From contig NZ_BMQA01000015.1 of assembly GCF_014647875.1 (NCBI RefSeq), positions 62,001 to 126,000 of the forward strand: a stretch of DNA of 64,000 bases. Direction: 5' to 3'. Positions within the stretch are counted from its first letter, which is position 1; each line of letters starts with the position of its first letter. The notes under the pieces were generated by a model. That model was not told where the DNA came from and did not search any database. It saw only the letters and a list, made by a program, of their open reading frames with translations. This document shows positions 8,587 through 17,160 of the stretch, piece after piece. A program made the position numbers and the translations under genes. The DNA comes from Streptomyces brasiliensis. GTDB lineage: Bacteria; Actinomycetota; Actinomycetes; Streptomycetales; Streptomycetaceae.

Positions 8587-9858
8587 GTGAGCCCTCGAAC
8601 CGCCCCGGCCCCGGTCCCTGCCCGTCATGGCTGGGTGCAGGCCGTGACGGCCGTACTGCGCACGCTGGCCGCCATGGCCGCGGTGGCCGCGCTGGGCTTG
8701 TGGGCGGCCGGAGCGGCGGAACTACCGGACGACGCCTTCGGCCGGGTCGTCGCGGCGACCGTGGCGTCGGCCGTCGGCGGCACGATCCGGCTCACCGGTG
8801 ACGCCGGTCCGCTCGCCGAGACCCGGGCCGGGCTGACGGTGATGCCGCTGTCGGTCACGCTGACGGGGGCGCTCGTGCTGGCCGCGGGCTTCCTGCGTCC
8901 GCTGCGGCACCGGGCGGTCACCGGAGCCGGGGAGCTGGCCGGCTGGGCGGGCCGCATCGCGGTGTTGTGGCTCCTCGCGCTGATCGGTCTGGCCCTGCTG
9001 GCCCGTCAGACGTTCACCGTCGACATCGGCAACGGCACGCTCGGCGACCTCACCCACCTGATCGACGCCACACCGACGCTCGGTTTCACCACGGACGTCG
9101 CGCAGACCGTGCTGTACGGACTGCTCTGGCTGGCCGGTGTGCTGGTGCTGGCGCTGCTGGTGTCGCGCGGGGCGCCGCTGCCCGCGCGGCTCGTCGGGTT
9201 CCAGGAGTCGGTGCGTCCGGCGGCGTACGCCATGGTCGTGCTGCTGCTCGCCTGTGTCGCCCTCGGTGTCGTCGTCGCCCTGGTCACGGCGGCCACGCGC
9301 GGGCACCCGGCGGACACCTTCGCCGTCGTCCTGCTCGGCCTGCCCAACCTGGCGTGGCTCGCGCTGACCCTCGGCCTGGGCGCCACCTGGCACGGCCGGG
9401 TCGACGGCCCCTTCGGACTGCCCATGCCGCACGTCCTGGACCAGGTGCTGCGCACGCCCGACGTAGCCACGCTGAACCTGCGGACCCTCGCCGAGCACGA
9501 CGGCAGGGTGTGGTGGCTCGTCGTGGTGGACGCGGTGCTGCTCCTGGCCACCGCGTTCCTGATGGCGGCGCGGACACCGGTACGGGTCCCGGCGTGGCGG
9601 CACGCCCTGCGCTTCGCCGTCGCTCTCGCGCTCGCCGTGCTCATGATCTGCCTGGTCGGCCGGATCTCGGCGCACTACGGCCTGTCCCTGCTCGGCATCG
9701 GCAACCTGGGCGGCGGTCTGTCGGGCGAGCTGTTCCTGCGTCCCGAGACGTGGTCGGCGATCGGCCTCGGTGTGCTGTGGGGCCTCGTCGCCGGTTTCCT
9801 GGGCGCGCTGCTGGCACGGCCGGTGCACCGGCGTGGCGCGGTCCCGAGTCAGGTCTGA
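8587..9858 (+). CDS. Streptophobe-family polytopic membrane protein
   Basis: A 423-residue integral membrane protein with about ten hydrophobic segments, for example AVTAVLRTLAAMAAVAALGL, GRIAVLWLLALIGLALL and AVALALAVLMICLVG. It carries the family landmarks GTIRLTGDAG and the LGIGNLGGGLSGELFLRPETW region. This is the actinobacterial streptophobe family, whose function is not known to me. GTG at 8587 is the start and no strong ribosome site precedes it. Its 3' end overlaps the convergent kinase gene by 10 bp. It sits within a conserved-looking block with a Ser/Thr kinase, an SH3-like protein and an FHA transporter. Confidence 0.8.
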   Translation: MSPRTAPAPVPARHGWVQAVTAVLRTLAAMAAVAALGLWAAGAAELPDDAFGRVVAATVASAVGGTIRLTGDAGPLAETRAGLTVMPLSVTLTGALVLAAGFLRPLRHRAVTGAGELAGWAGRIAVLWLLALIGLALLARQTFTVDIGNGTLGDLTHLIDATPTLGFTTDVAQTVLYGLLWLAGVLVLALLVSRGAPLPARLVGFQESVRPAAYAMVVLLLACVALGVVVALVTAATRGHPADTFAVVLLGLPNLAWLALTLGLGATWHGRVDGPFGLPMPHVLDQVLRTPDVATLNLRTLAEHDGRVWWLVVVDAVLLLATAFLMAARTPVRVPAWRHALRFAVALALAVLMICLVGRISAHYGLSLLGIGNLGGGLSGELFLRPETWSAIGLGVLWGLVAGFLGALLARPVHRRGAVPSQV

Positions 9859-10826
9859 CGAAGGACCGGAGCGGCCCAACGGGGCAGGGCGCGGGCCGTG
9901 CCCCGCACGCTCAGGTCCACCTCGGTCGCCGGGTGGCCTGTGTCCGGGGCCGACGCGGCGGCGGCTCGGAGTGCGGCCACGAAGTCCAGGCAGGAGTCGT
10001 AGCGGGCATCGGGCCTCTTGGCCAGTGCCCTGGCGAACACGGCGTCGACGGCCGGCGGCAGGTCGGGGCGTGCCTCGGTCGGCGGGGGCGGGTCGTCGTA
10101 CTGGTGCGCCCACAGCAGGGCCATGTCGTCGTCGCGCCGGAAGGGCGGGCGGCCGGTGAGGGTCTCGTGGACGACACAGGCGAGGCCGTACACGTCGCAG
10201 CGTCCGTCGACCGGGCGGCCGGAGATCTGCTCCGGTGCGACGTAGTCGAGGGTGCCGACGAACTGTCCGACCGTGGTGAAACCGGTCAGGGACAGCGACT
10301 TCTTCGTCAGGCCGAAGTCGGTGAGGTAGACGTGCTCGGGGTGGTCACTGTCGGTGCCCCGGGCCAGCAGGATGTTGCCGGGCTTGACGTCCCGGTGCAC
10401 CAGGCCGTGCGCATGGGCGGCGTCGAGGGCCGACGCCACCTGGGCGCCGATCCGCACGGCGGTGGCGAGCGGCATCGGGCCCTGTCCGTCCAGGAGATGG
10501 CGCAGATCGCTGCCGGAGACGAAGCGCATCGCGATGTACAGGACGCCGTCCGTCTCGCCGGCCTCGTAGATCGGCACGATGTGCGGGTGGTCGATCGCCG
10601 CGGCCACCAGGGACTCGTGGGTGAAGCGCTGCCGGAAGATGTCGTTGCGGGCGAGCTCCGGCGCGAGCAGCTTGAGCGCGACCGTGCGGTCCAGGCGCAG
10701 GTCGTGGGCGCGGTAGACGACGGCCATACCGCCGCGGCCGACCTCGCTCTCGAGGCGGTAGCCCGCGATCCGCTTGCCGATCAGCTCGGAGGGCCGGCCG
10801 GAGAACAGGCTCGTCTCGCGTGCCAT
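9849..10826 (-). CDS. Hanks-type Ser/Thr protein kinase
   Basis: A soluble kinase of about 325 residues without a membrane segment. The full set of motifs is present: glycine loop VGRGGMAVVYRA, catalytic loop HRDVKPGNIL, DFG in LTDFGLTKK, APE-equivalent APEQISGR and the Asp of DVYGLACVVHE. The ATG at 10826 overlaps the stop of the upstream SH3-like gene (TGATG), indicating translational coupling. The order FHA-ABC transporter, SH3-like protein, kinase suggests that the kinase phosphorylates Thr residues read by the FHA domains; this is an inference from family biochemistry. Confidence 0.92.
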   Translation of the reverse strand: MARETSLFSGRPSELIGKRIAGYRLESEVGRGGMAVVYRAHDLRLDRTVALKLLAPELARNDIFRQRFTHESLVAAAIDHPHIVPIYEAGETDGVLYIAMRFVSGSDLRHLLDGQGPMPLATAVRIGAQVASALDAAHAHGLVHRDVKPGNILLARGTDSDHPEHVYLTDFGLTKKSLSLTGFTTVGQFVGTLDYVAPEQISGRPVDGRCDVYGLACVVHETLTGRPPFRRDDDMALLWAHQYDDPPPPTEARPDLPPAVDAVFARALAKRPDARYDSCLDFVAALRAAAASAPDTGHPATEVDLSVRGTARALPRWAAPVLRQT

Positions 10827-11371
10827 CACGGTTCACTGTCGGGTGTGACGACCCGGGTCGGCGCATGGTCGCCGACCGCGGCCTCGGGCTCCTCGCGGTC
10901 GGTGGCATAGGTGCTCAGCCGCCGCCCGTCACCGTAGAGCCACCGCCCCTCGTCGGCGTCGTACAGCCACACGGACTCCCCGTCGACGACCACCCCGATC
11001 CGCAGTCCGTGCGTACGGCCGCGGAAGGACTCCCCGTCGAGGCCGCCGCGTGCCAGGTCCTCGACGGCGCTCCGGTAGTCGGCCAGGGCCTGCTCGGCGC
11101 GGGCGAGCAGCGGGCGCGGGTCGGGGACCTCACCGGGTGCGCCGCCGCCCCCGGGCGGGTCCTGGGGTACGGCGACGAGGTAGCGGCCGTCGACCCAGGC
11201 GGACCAGCCGTTGGCGCACCGGATCTGCCCCCAGTCGCCGCGCCGCTGGACGAGCTGCACCGGCAGGAGCGGATCGAGGGGCACGGTGGGCCGCTCCGGG
11301 TCCGGGGCCTCCCAGGCGGGCAGCCCCGATCCGGGGACGACGTGGGTGGGCCGGAAGCCGTAGGTCGTCAT
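10826..11371 (-). CDS. Hypothetical protein with SH3-like segment
   Basis: A 181-residue soluble protein. Residues about 33-70 (PLLPVQLVQRRGDWGQIRC, then WSAWVDGRYLVAV) look like a bacterial SH3-like beta barrel. The rest is acidic and helical with a WLYDADEGRWLYGDGRR strand pair near the C-terminus. No enzymatic motif is visible. It begins 9 bp after the transporter stop and its stop overlaps the kinase start, so it belongs to the same operon and could be a scaffold or regulator for either neighbour. Confidence 0.7.
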   Translation of the reverse strand: MTTYGFRPTHVVPGSGLPAWEAPDPERPTVPLDPLLPVQLVQRRGDWGQIRCANGWSAWVDGRYLVAVPQDPPGGGGAPGEVPDPRPLLARAEQALADYRSAVEDLARGGLDGESFRGRTHGLRIGVVVDGESVWLYDADEGRWLYGDGRRLSTYATDREEPEAAVGDHAPTRVVTPDSEP

Positions 11372-11380
11372 CCGTACCGC

Positions 11381-13720
11381 CTACTTCCGCATCACGGCGG
11401 GCTCTTGCAGGCGCAGCAGCCGGGAGACCAGGAAGCAGTAGAGGGCCGACAGCACGACGAGCATGCCCATGTTGCGCAGCCACACACCGACCGCGTGCCG
11501 GAACAGCGGGTCGGCGGTGAGGTCGCCGGGCATGATCCGGGACAGTCCTACGGTGCCGGCCATCGCGCCCAGCCCCCACCGCGTGGGCACCAGCCAGGCC
11601 AGCTGTTCGAGGCCGGGCACACCGTGCAGCCGCAGCAGGGCCCCGCCGAAGACGACCTGGACGATGGCCAGCAGCACCAGCAGCGGCATCGTCACCTCCT
11701 CCTTGCGCACCACCGCCGAGACCACCAGGCCGAGCAGCATCGAGGTGAAGGCGAGCAGGGCCACGGCGACGGTGAGTTCGAGCAGCGGCGGCATCAACAC
11801 GCCCTTGCCGCCCGGTGCGTTGAGTTTCACGCCGAACAGGCCCACCTGGGTGAGGACGATCGCCTGGAGGACGGTGATCGTGCCGAGGACGAAGACCTTC
11901 GACATCAGGTACGCCGATCTGGACAGGCCCACGGCCCGCTCGCGCCGGTAGATCACGCGCTCCTTCACGAGTTCCCGCACGGCGTTGGCCGCCCCGGTCA
12001 GCACGCCACCCACACACAGGATGAGCAGCGCGTTCATCGCGCTGTCCAGGGTCAGGCCGCTGCCGACGACCGCGCGGGCCATCGCGCCCATGACGAACGG
12101 CAGCCCGATCATGGTCGCGAGGAAGACGCGGTCGGCGCAGAGGGCGGCGGTGTAGCGGCGCACCAGAGTGCCGAACTGGGCGGCCCAGCTGCGCGGTTCG
12201 GGCGGCGGGCCCACGGCGACGGGGCCGGCGCGCGCCGTGTGCGGCTGGGAGCTGGAGTTCACGACGTACTGCGGGTGGAACCGCGAGGCCCGGTACTCGC
12301 CCGCCCAGTCGCGGTCGCGGAGGCCTTCGAACGCATCGAAGGCCTCCGGCCAGTGTTCGAAGCCGAAGAAGGCGAGGGCGTCGCCGGGCCGCCCGTAGTA
12401 GGCGACCCGGCCGCCGGGGGCGAGCACGAGCAGGCGGTCGCAGACGTCGAGGCTGAGCACGCTGTGGGTCACGACGACGACGGTGCGGCCGTCGTCGGCG
12501 AGGCCGCGCAGCATGCGCATCACCGAGTGCTCCATGCCGGGGTCGAGGCCGGAGGTCGGTTCGTCGAGGAAGAGCAGGGACGGCTTGGTGAGCAGTTCCA
12601 GGGCCACGCTGACCCGCTTGCGCTGGCCGCCCGACAGGCTGTGCACGGGCTGGCCGGTCCGCTCCGCCAGCCCGAGTTCGCGCACCACCTCGTCGATCCG
12701 GCCGAGGCGCTCGGCCTTCGCGGTGTCCTGCGGGAAGCGCAGTTCGGCGGCGTAGGTGAGGGCGCTGCGCACGGTGAGCTGGACGTGCAGGATGTCGTCC
12801 TGCGGGACCAGGCCGATGCGCTGGCGCAGCTCGGCGTAGTCGCGGTAGAGGTCGCGGCCGTCGTAGAGGACGGTGCCCTGTTCGGCGGGCCGCTGTCCGG
12901 TCAGGGCGCCCAGCAGGGTGGACTTGCCGGCGCCGCTGGGGCCGACCACCGCGAGCAGGCACTTCTCCCCCACCGGGAAGGAGACGTGGTCGAGGAGGAC
13001 CTTGCGGCCGCCGTCGACGGCGACCGTGAGGTCCTGGACGTCGAGGGAGACCTCGCCGGTGTCGACGTACTCCTGCAGTTCGTCGCCGACGAGACAGAAG
13101 GCGGAGTGGCCGATGCCGACGATGTCGCCGGGGCCGACCGGGGCCCGGCGGACGGGCCGGCCGTTGAGGAACGTGCCGTTGTGGCTGCCGAGGTCGACGA
13201 TCTCGTACGTGCCGTCCGGCCGCGCGCGCAGCTCGGCATGGCGGCGCGAGACGACCAGGTCGTCGACGACCAGGTCATTGCCCGCGGCGCGGCCGATGCG
13301 GATGGCCCGCTCGGGCAGCGGCCGTACGCTGGTCGGCTGCCGGTAGGTGCCGGTCAGGGCCGGCATCGAGACGGCGGACGGGCGGTCCGTGGCGGGCAGG
13401 GGGCGGCCCGTCAGGACCGCGCGGGGGCCGTCGGCGGGGTTGCCGAACCGCAGCACGCTGCCCGGCCCGACGTCCGACTCCTCGATACGGCGACCGTCGG
13501 CGTAGGTGCCGTTGGTGCTGTGCTCGTCCGCCAGCGTCCAGTGGCCGTCCTCGGGCCGCAGCACCGCGTGGTGCCACGAGACCCGGGCATCGTCGAGGAC
13601 GATGTCGCTCAACGGGTCGCGCCCGACGTGGTAGTCGCGACACGGGCTCATCACCGTGGAGCCCGTGTCGGTCTCCACGACGAGTTCGGGCGCCGCCGGG
13701 GCGACCGACCGCTCCGCCAT
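11381..13720 (-). CDS. FHA-FHA-ABC ATPase-permease fusion (ABC-2 type transporter)
   Basis: A 779-residue half-transporter. FHA1 is about residues 12-95 (GRDPLSDIVLDDARVSWHHA; EHSTNGTY) and FHA2 about 145-215 (GRAAGNDLVVDDLVVSRRHA; SHNGTFLNG). The ABC ATPase is about 225-460, with Walker A GPSGAGKSTLL, signature LSGGQRKRVS and Walker B LLFLDEPTSGLDP, resembling ABCG/White proteins. An ABC2-membrane domain with about six helices runs from 520 to the end. Both FHA modules keep the Arg, Ser and Asn residues needed for phospho-Thr binding. It heads the operon with the SH3-like protein and kinase, pointing to phosphorylation-controlled export. The substrate is unknown. Confidence 0.93.
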   Translation of the reverse strand: MAERSVAPAAPELVVETDTGSTVMSPCRDYHVGRDPLSDIVLDDARVSWHHAVLRPEDGHWTLADEHSTNGTYADGRRIEESDVGPGSVLRFGNPADGPRAVLTGRPLPATDRPSAVSMPALTGTYRQPTSVRPLPERAIRIGRAAGNDLVVDDLVVSRRHAELRARPDGTYEIVDLGSHNGTFLNGRPVRRAPVGPGDIVGIGHSAFCLVGDELQEYVDTGEVSLDVQDLTVAVDGGRKVLLDHVSFPVGEKCLLAVVGPSGAGKSTLLGALTGQRPAEQGTVLYDGRDLYRDYAELRQRIGLVPQDDILHVQLTVRSALTYAAELRFPQDTAKAERLGRIDEVVRELGLAERTGQPVHSLSGGQRKRVSVALELLTKPSLLFLDEPTSGLDPGMEHSVMRMLRGLADDGRTVVVVTHSVLSLDVCDRLLVLAPGGRVAYYGRPGDALAFFGFEHWPEAFDAFEGLRDRDWAGEYRASRFHPQYVVNSSSQPHTARAGPVAVGPPPEPRSWAAQFGTLVRRYTAALCADRVFLATMIGLPFVMGAMARAVVGSGLTLDSAMNALLILCVGGVLTGAANAVRELVKERVIYRRERAVGLSRSAYLMSKVFVLGTITVLQAIVLTQVGLFGVKLNAPGGKGVLMPPLLELTVAVALLAFTSMLLGLVVSAVVRKEEVTMPLLVLLAIVQVVFGGALLRLHGVPGLEQLAWLVPTRWGLGAMAGTVGLSRIMPGDLTADPLFRHAVGVWLRNMGMLVVLSALYCFLVSRLLRLQEPAVMRK

Positions 13721-13855
13721 GCCCAGAATTCTACCGATTCACCCGTATGCGCGCCGGGTGAGGAGTGGCGTCGGACGTGGGCCGCGCGCCGCCGGGAGGC
13801 GGCTCTCACGTCGGCGGACCGTGCACGGCACCGGACGTCGATCGGTTGTCACGTG

Positions 13856-14266
13856 TCAGGCCACCGGCAGCACCAGGGCCGGGAGGGTGCGCTGCATGCG
13901 CAGGGCGTCGACGGACTCGGCGAGCAGTTCGTACTCCGTGGTGTCGTCGCTCGCGGCGATCCGCACCAGCCGTCCGCCCGCCAGTTCCTCGCCCACGAGC
14001 TCCTGCTGCCCCACGTCCGCGCACCAGGCACGCAGCAGGCCGGGCACGTCGGCCACCGTATCGGCCACGGGGACGAGCGAGCCGGACGGGAAGCGCGGAT
14101 TGTCGGGGAGCGGATCGAGCCGCTCGGCGATCCAGCTCGCCCGGTCGCGCAGCCACCACAGGGCCAGTGCCAGGGTCGGTGCCCGGTAGGTGCCGAGCGG
14201 TACGCCGATGCGCTGCCCGTCGCAGGTGCCGTAGGCGGTGACATGGCACAGGAATTCGTCGTGCAC
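13856..14266 (-). CDS. Conserved hypothetical protein
   Basis: A roughly 136-residue soluble protein (MHDEFLCHVTAYGTCDGQRI, then Trp-rich LALWWLRDRASWIAERLDP) that I cannot assign to a family. GTG at 14266 is preferred over GTG at 14272 because GGGGGAG lies at suitable spacing; longer frames to 14842 run into the opposite promoter region and are unlikely. It is divergent from the NTF2-like gene, and the 336-bp gap between them carries two inverted repeats. Confidence 0.6.
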   Translation of the reverse strand: MHDEFLCHVTAYGTCDGQRIGVPLGTYRAPTLALALWWLRDRASWIAERLDPLPDNPRFPSGSLVPVADTVADVPGLLRAWCADVGQQELVGEELAGGRLVRIAASDDTTEYELLAESVDALRMQRTLPALVLPVA

Positions 14267-14408
14267 GTTCACTCCCCCGTCGCGTCCCTCTTGTGTGCCG
14301 GTCCGGCCTCGCTTTCCCCGCGGCTCGTGTACGCGGAACGGTTCTGGTCCTCCCCAGAACAGTCCCTGACGTTCGAGTATCTTCACTTCCGAAACACTGT
14401 CACCACGC

Positions 14409-14460
14409 CATTCCGGCCAGTCTCCTGGCATATGCGCCAAGGTCTTTGTTGGCCGGAATG
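14409..14460. repeat. 11-bp inverted repeat in the divergent promoter region
   Basis: CATTCCGGCCA at 14409-14419 and TGGCCGGAATG at 14450-14460 are perfect complements 30 bases apart. They lie in the 336-bp gap (14267-14602) between divergent genes, where no ORF is credible. It may be an operator pair or an mRNA hairpin. Confidence 0.6.
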
Positions 14461-14482
14461 CGACGACCGGTCCACCGCCGTC

Positions 14483-14499
14483 ATTACCCGCGGGGTAAT
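14483..14499. promoter_or_regulatory. Palindromic operator candidate ATTACCC-GCG-GGGTAAT
   Basis: A perfect 7-bp inverted repeat with a 3-base centre, about 104 bases before the NTF2-like gene. Its shape suits a dimeric TetR/MarR/GntR-type repressor; the protein is unknown. Confidence 0.5.
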
Positions 14500-14602
14500 C
14501 GACCCTCCCGGCGCACCCGGGCATGGTGGTCGCACCGGATCGACGAATCCCGAGATTCGGTTCCCGACCAGAGACGACCACCTCGATGGAGGCTGATTCG
14601 CC

Positions 14603-15004
14603 ATGTCCGTGAACACCGACCGTTACCAGAGCGCCGCCACCCGCTACTTCGAGGCCTGGAACGCCACCGACCGCGAGGCCCTGACCAAGGCGGTCGCTGC
14701 GGCCTGGACGGCGGACGGCGCCTACACCGACCCGCTCGCCGACGTCGCCGGCCACGAGCAGCTCGCGGCCCTGATCACGGGCGTGCACGAGCAGTTCCCG
14801 GGCTTCGTCTTCCGTCCGCTGGGCGCCGTGGACGGGCACCACGACACGGCCCGCTTCGCCTGGGAGCTGGTGAACGAGGCTGGGGGTACCCCCTCTGGGG
14901 GAGGATCGGCTCCGGTGGCCGGTTTTGATGTGGTCACGCTGGCCGAAGACGGCCGTATCCAGAAGGTTTTGGGCTTCCTCGACCGAGTTCCACCCACGGC
15001 CTGA
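14603..15004 (+). CDS. NTF2-like (SnoaL-type) nuclear transport factor 2 family protein
   Basis: A 133-residue alpha+beta barrel of the SnoaL/NTF2 superfamily: an N-terminal helix YFEAWNATDREALTKAV, the WTADGAYTDPLADVAGHEQL core, and a closing strand DVVTLAEDGRIQKVLGFLD. Such proteins are isomerases, hydratases or ligand binders, and no substrate can be inferred. The start ATG follows the GGAGG at 14587-14591. Between ELVNEAG and PVAGFD the frame carries about ten extra residues (GTPSGGGSA) made by a palindromic GGGGGTACCCCC-type element, which probably forms an extended surface loop. Confidence 0.78.
   Translation: MSVNTDRYQSAATRYFEAWNATDREALTKAVAAAWTADGAYTDPLADVAGHEQLAALITGVHEQFPGFVFRPLGAVDGHHDTARFAWELVNEAGGTPSGGGSAPVAGFDVVTLAEDGRIQKVLGFLDRVPPTA
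14880..14905. repeat. Intragenic palindromic repeat (GGGGGTACCCCC type)
   Basis: A G-run/TA/C-run palindrome followed by a second G run: CTGGGGGTACCCCC then TCTGGGGGAGG. I recall similar small elements scattered through Streptomyces genomes, usually between genes; here one sits in frame inside the NTF2-like gene. Confidence 0.6.
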
Positions 15005-15051
15005 CGCTCGGTACCGGCGAGAGGTTTTCCGGGGAACTCCGGGCCGGGAAA

Positions 15052-15084
15052 GGGGGCGTTCACGGAATTCACCGCGGCGCCCCC
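15052..15084. terminator. Probable bidirectional terminator
   Basis: GGGGGCG (15052-15058) pairs with CGCCCCC (15078-15084) across a 19-base loop, between the convergent NTF2-like and AraC-family genes. Confidence 0.5.
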
Positions 15085-15141
15085 GAAGAGCACCGGAAAA
15101 CAGGACCGCCGGTATGCGTCAACGGTGTACAGGGAAATGGA

Positions 15142-16065
15142 TCACTTCCTGACGGCGTCACGGTAGCGGCGGGGTGCGACGCCGACCGTTCGCTTGAATG
15201 CGTTGCTGAAGGCGCTCTCGGAGGTATAGCCGACCGAGCGGGCGAGTGCCGCGACCGGAGTGGTGTCCAGCCGGAGGGCCCGGGCGGCCAGGCTCATGCG
15301 CCAGTTCAGCAGGTACGTCAGCGGCGGCACACCGGCCGCCTCCTTGAAGCGCACGGCGAAGGTGGTCCGGGACATCGCGGCCGCGCGGGCGAGTTCCTCC
15401 AGCTGCCAGGGGTGGCCCGGGTCGCCGTGCATCAGCCGCAGGGCCGGGGCCAGCCCTTCGTCACCGAGGGCGCGCAGCCAGCCGGGCGGCAGCCCGTCGG
15501 CCTGGGCGAGGCAGACCCGCAGCACCTGGACGAACATCAGCTGGGCGAGCTGGTCCGAGGCGAACTCGCCACCGGCCCGGCCCGCCCGCATCTCCCCCGC
15601 GAGCTGGTCGATGAGCCAGCGCAGCACCGGCGCCTCGGCCACGTCGGACCGGACGTGCACGAACTCCGGCAGCGCCTGGCGCAGCAGGTCGCCGCTGTCC
15701 CGGCTGAGGTCGATGTGCCCGGAGACGCACTCGATCTCGTCGTCCGGCCCGTCGCCCAGGCGGGCCATGCGGGTGCGGGGGTCGACGGCGACATCCGGCG
15801 ACTCCAGCGGCTCGAGGCCGGGAGCGCTGCACAGCACGTACGGGCGACTGCCGTCGGAGACCACGAGGTCGCCCTGCACCAGCCGCACGGGCTCCCCGCC
15901 GTCCTCGCAGACCAGCAGGCAGCCGCCGCGCACGACGGCGTTCACCTTCAGCTTGTCGCGCCCGCGCAGCCGGACGGCCCAGTCGCCGCCGGCCGTGAAG
16001 CCGCCGGAGAACACACCGCGGGCGTCGGCGACGGTGAGGGCGTCGGACAGGGGATCCGCGGACAT
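15142..16065 (-). CDS. AraC-family transcriptional regulator (cupin_6 type)
   Basis: A 307-residue regulator. The N-terminal half (MSADPLSDALTVADARGVFS to about residue 190) is an AraC_binding-like cupin of the type common beside short-chain dehydrogenases. The C-terminal 100 residues hold two helix-turn-helices: WQLEELARAAAMSRTTFAVRF, then PVAALARSVGYTSESAFSNA, ending VGVAPRRYRDAVRK. Start ATG at 16065. It is divergent from the SDR gene with 111 bp between starts, where a TAGTGC/GCACTA palindrome lies, so it probably controls that oxidoreductase. Confidence 0.9.
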   Translation of the reverse strand: MSADPLSDALTVADARGVFSGGFTAGGDWAVRLRGRDKLKVNAVVRGGCLLVCEDGGEPVRLVQGDLVVSDGSRPYVLCSAPGLEPLESPDVAVDPRTRMARLGDGPDDEIECVSGHIDLSRDSGDLLRQALPEFVHVRSDVAEAPVLRWLIDQLAGEMRAGRAGGEFASDQLAQLMFVQVLRVCLAQADGLPPGWLRALGDEGLAPALRLMHGDPGHPWQLEELARAAAMSRTTFAVRFKEAAGVPPLTYLLNWRMSLAARALRLDTTPVAALARSVGYTSESAFSNAFKRTVGVAPRRYRDAVRK

Positions 16066-16085
16066 GTTCCGAACTATCGCGCAAG

Positions 16086-16097
16086 TAGTGCGCACTA
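16086..16097. promoter_or_regulatory. Perfect palindrome TAGTGCGCACTA in the AraC/SDR divergent promoter
   Basis: A 12-bp perfect palindrome, flanked by two direct ACTATC hexamers (one before, one overlapping its end), 21 bases upstream of the araC-type start. Candidate operator for the regulator. Confidence 0.5.
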
Positions 16098-16176
16098 TCA
16101 AGCATTCATCGTACGGATCTGTGGATCTACGGTGGCCGGGACAGCTCAGCTCGATCACGTCGAGGAGACACGCACC

Positions 16177-17160
16177 ATGACCACCGCACAACGGCCCCTC
16201 CCCTCCGGATTCGGCCCCGCGTCCACCGCCGAGGACGTGATCACGGGCATCGACCTGACCGGCAAGGTCGCGATCGTGACCGGGGGCTACTCGGGCATCG
16301 GCCTGGAGACGGCACGTGTCCTGCGGGCCGCGGGCGCCGAGGTCGTCGTACCGGCACGCGACCTGGAGCGGGCGAAGGCCGCGCTGAAGGACATGCCCGG
16401 GGTCGAGATCGAGCACCTGGACCTGATGGACCCGGCCTCGATCGACGACTTCGCGGCGACGTTCCTGGCCACCGGCCGCCCGCTGCACATCCTCGTCAAC
16501 AGCGCCGGGATCATGGCCACCCCGCTCGCCCGGGACGCGCGCGGTGACGAGTCGCAGTTCGCGACGAACCACCTGGGGCACTTCCAGCTGGTCGCGCGGC
16601 TGTGGCCGGCGCTGGTCGCAGCCGGCGGGGCGCGGGTGGTCGCGGTGTCCTCGCGGGGCTTCCGCTTCTCACCCGTGGTCTTCGACGACCTGCACTTCGA
16701 GCACCGGCCGTACGAGCCGTTCGCCGCCTACGGCCAGTCGAAGACGGCCAACGCACTGTTCGCCGTGGAGCTGGACCGGCGCGGGCGGGTCGACGGCGTG
16801 CGGGCCTTCGCCGTGCACCCGGGCACGATCATCGATACGGGCCTTGCCAAGCACGTCTCGGCAGACGTGGTCCGTGCCGCCGGTGCCGTCGACGACGAGG
16901 GCCGCCCGGTCCGCGACCCCGCACGCCAGTTCAAGACGATCCCGCAGGGCGCGGCCACCGGCGTCTGGTGCGCGGCGAGCCCCCAACTGGCCGGACTGGG
17001 CGGCGTGTACTGCGAGAACAGCGACATCAGCCCACTGGTGCCCGCGTCCGGGGAGGCCGGCTGGCGCGCCGGCACGGAGACCGCCGGCGTGCTCGAGTAT
17101 GCGGTGGACCCAGAGGCGGCGGCCCGCCTCTGGGAAGTCAGCGAACGTCTTACGGCATGA
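16177..17160 (+). CDS. Short-chain dehydrogenase/reductase
   Basis: A 327-residue SDR resembling the WW-oxidoreductase/retinol-dehydrogenase-like branch. The cofactor motif is TGGYSGIGLE (TGxxxGIG), NSAG marks strand 4, the catalytic Ser is in VVAVSSRG, and YGQSK supplies Tyr and Lys. Asn of FATNHLGHF completes the tetrad. ATG at 16177 follows GAGGAGA. It is driven from the promoter shared with the AraC regulator. Its last codons form the first unit of a 26-bp tandem repeat that runs into the next gene. The substrate is unknown. Confidence 0.9.
   Translation: MTTAQRPLPSGFGPASTAEDVITGIDLTGKVAIVTGGYSGIGLETARVLRAAGAEVVVPARDLERAKAALKDMPGVEIEHLDLMDPASIDDFAATFLATGRPLHILVNSAGIMATPLARDARGDESQFATNHLGHFQLVARLWPALVAAGGARVVAVSSRGFRFSPVVFDDLHFEHRPYEPFAAYGQSKTANALFAVELDRRGRVDGVRAFAVHPGTIIDTGLAKHVSADVVRAAGAVDDEGRPVRDPARQFKTIPQGAATGVWCAASPQLAGLGGVYCENSDISPLVPASGEAGWRAGTETAGVLEYAVDPEAAARLWEVSERLTA

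Noticed and set aside
10820..14596. A 1,258-codon plus-strand open frame opposite the FHA-ABC transporter
   Set aside because: Shadow of the minus-strand genes; low-complexity His/Gln/Gly/Asp content and no known motif.
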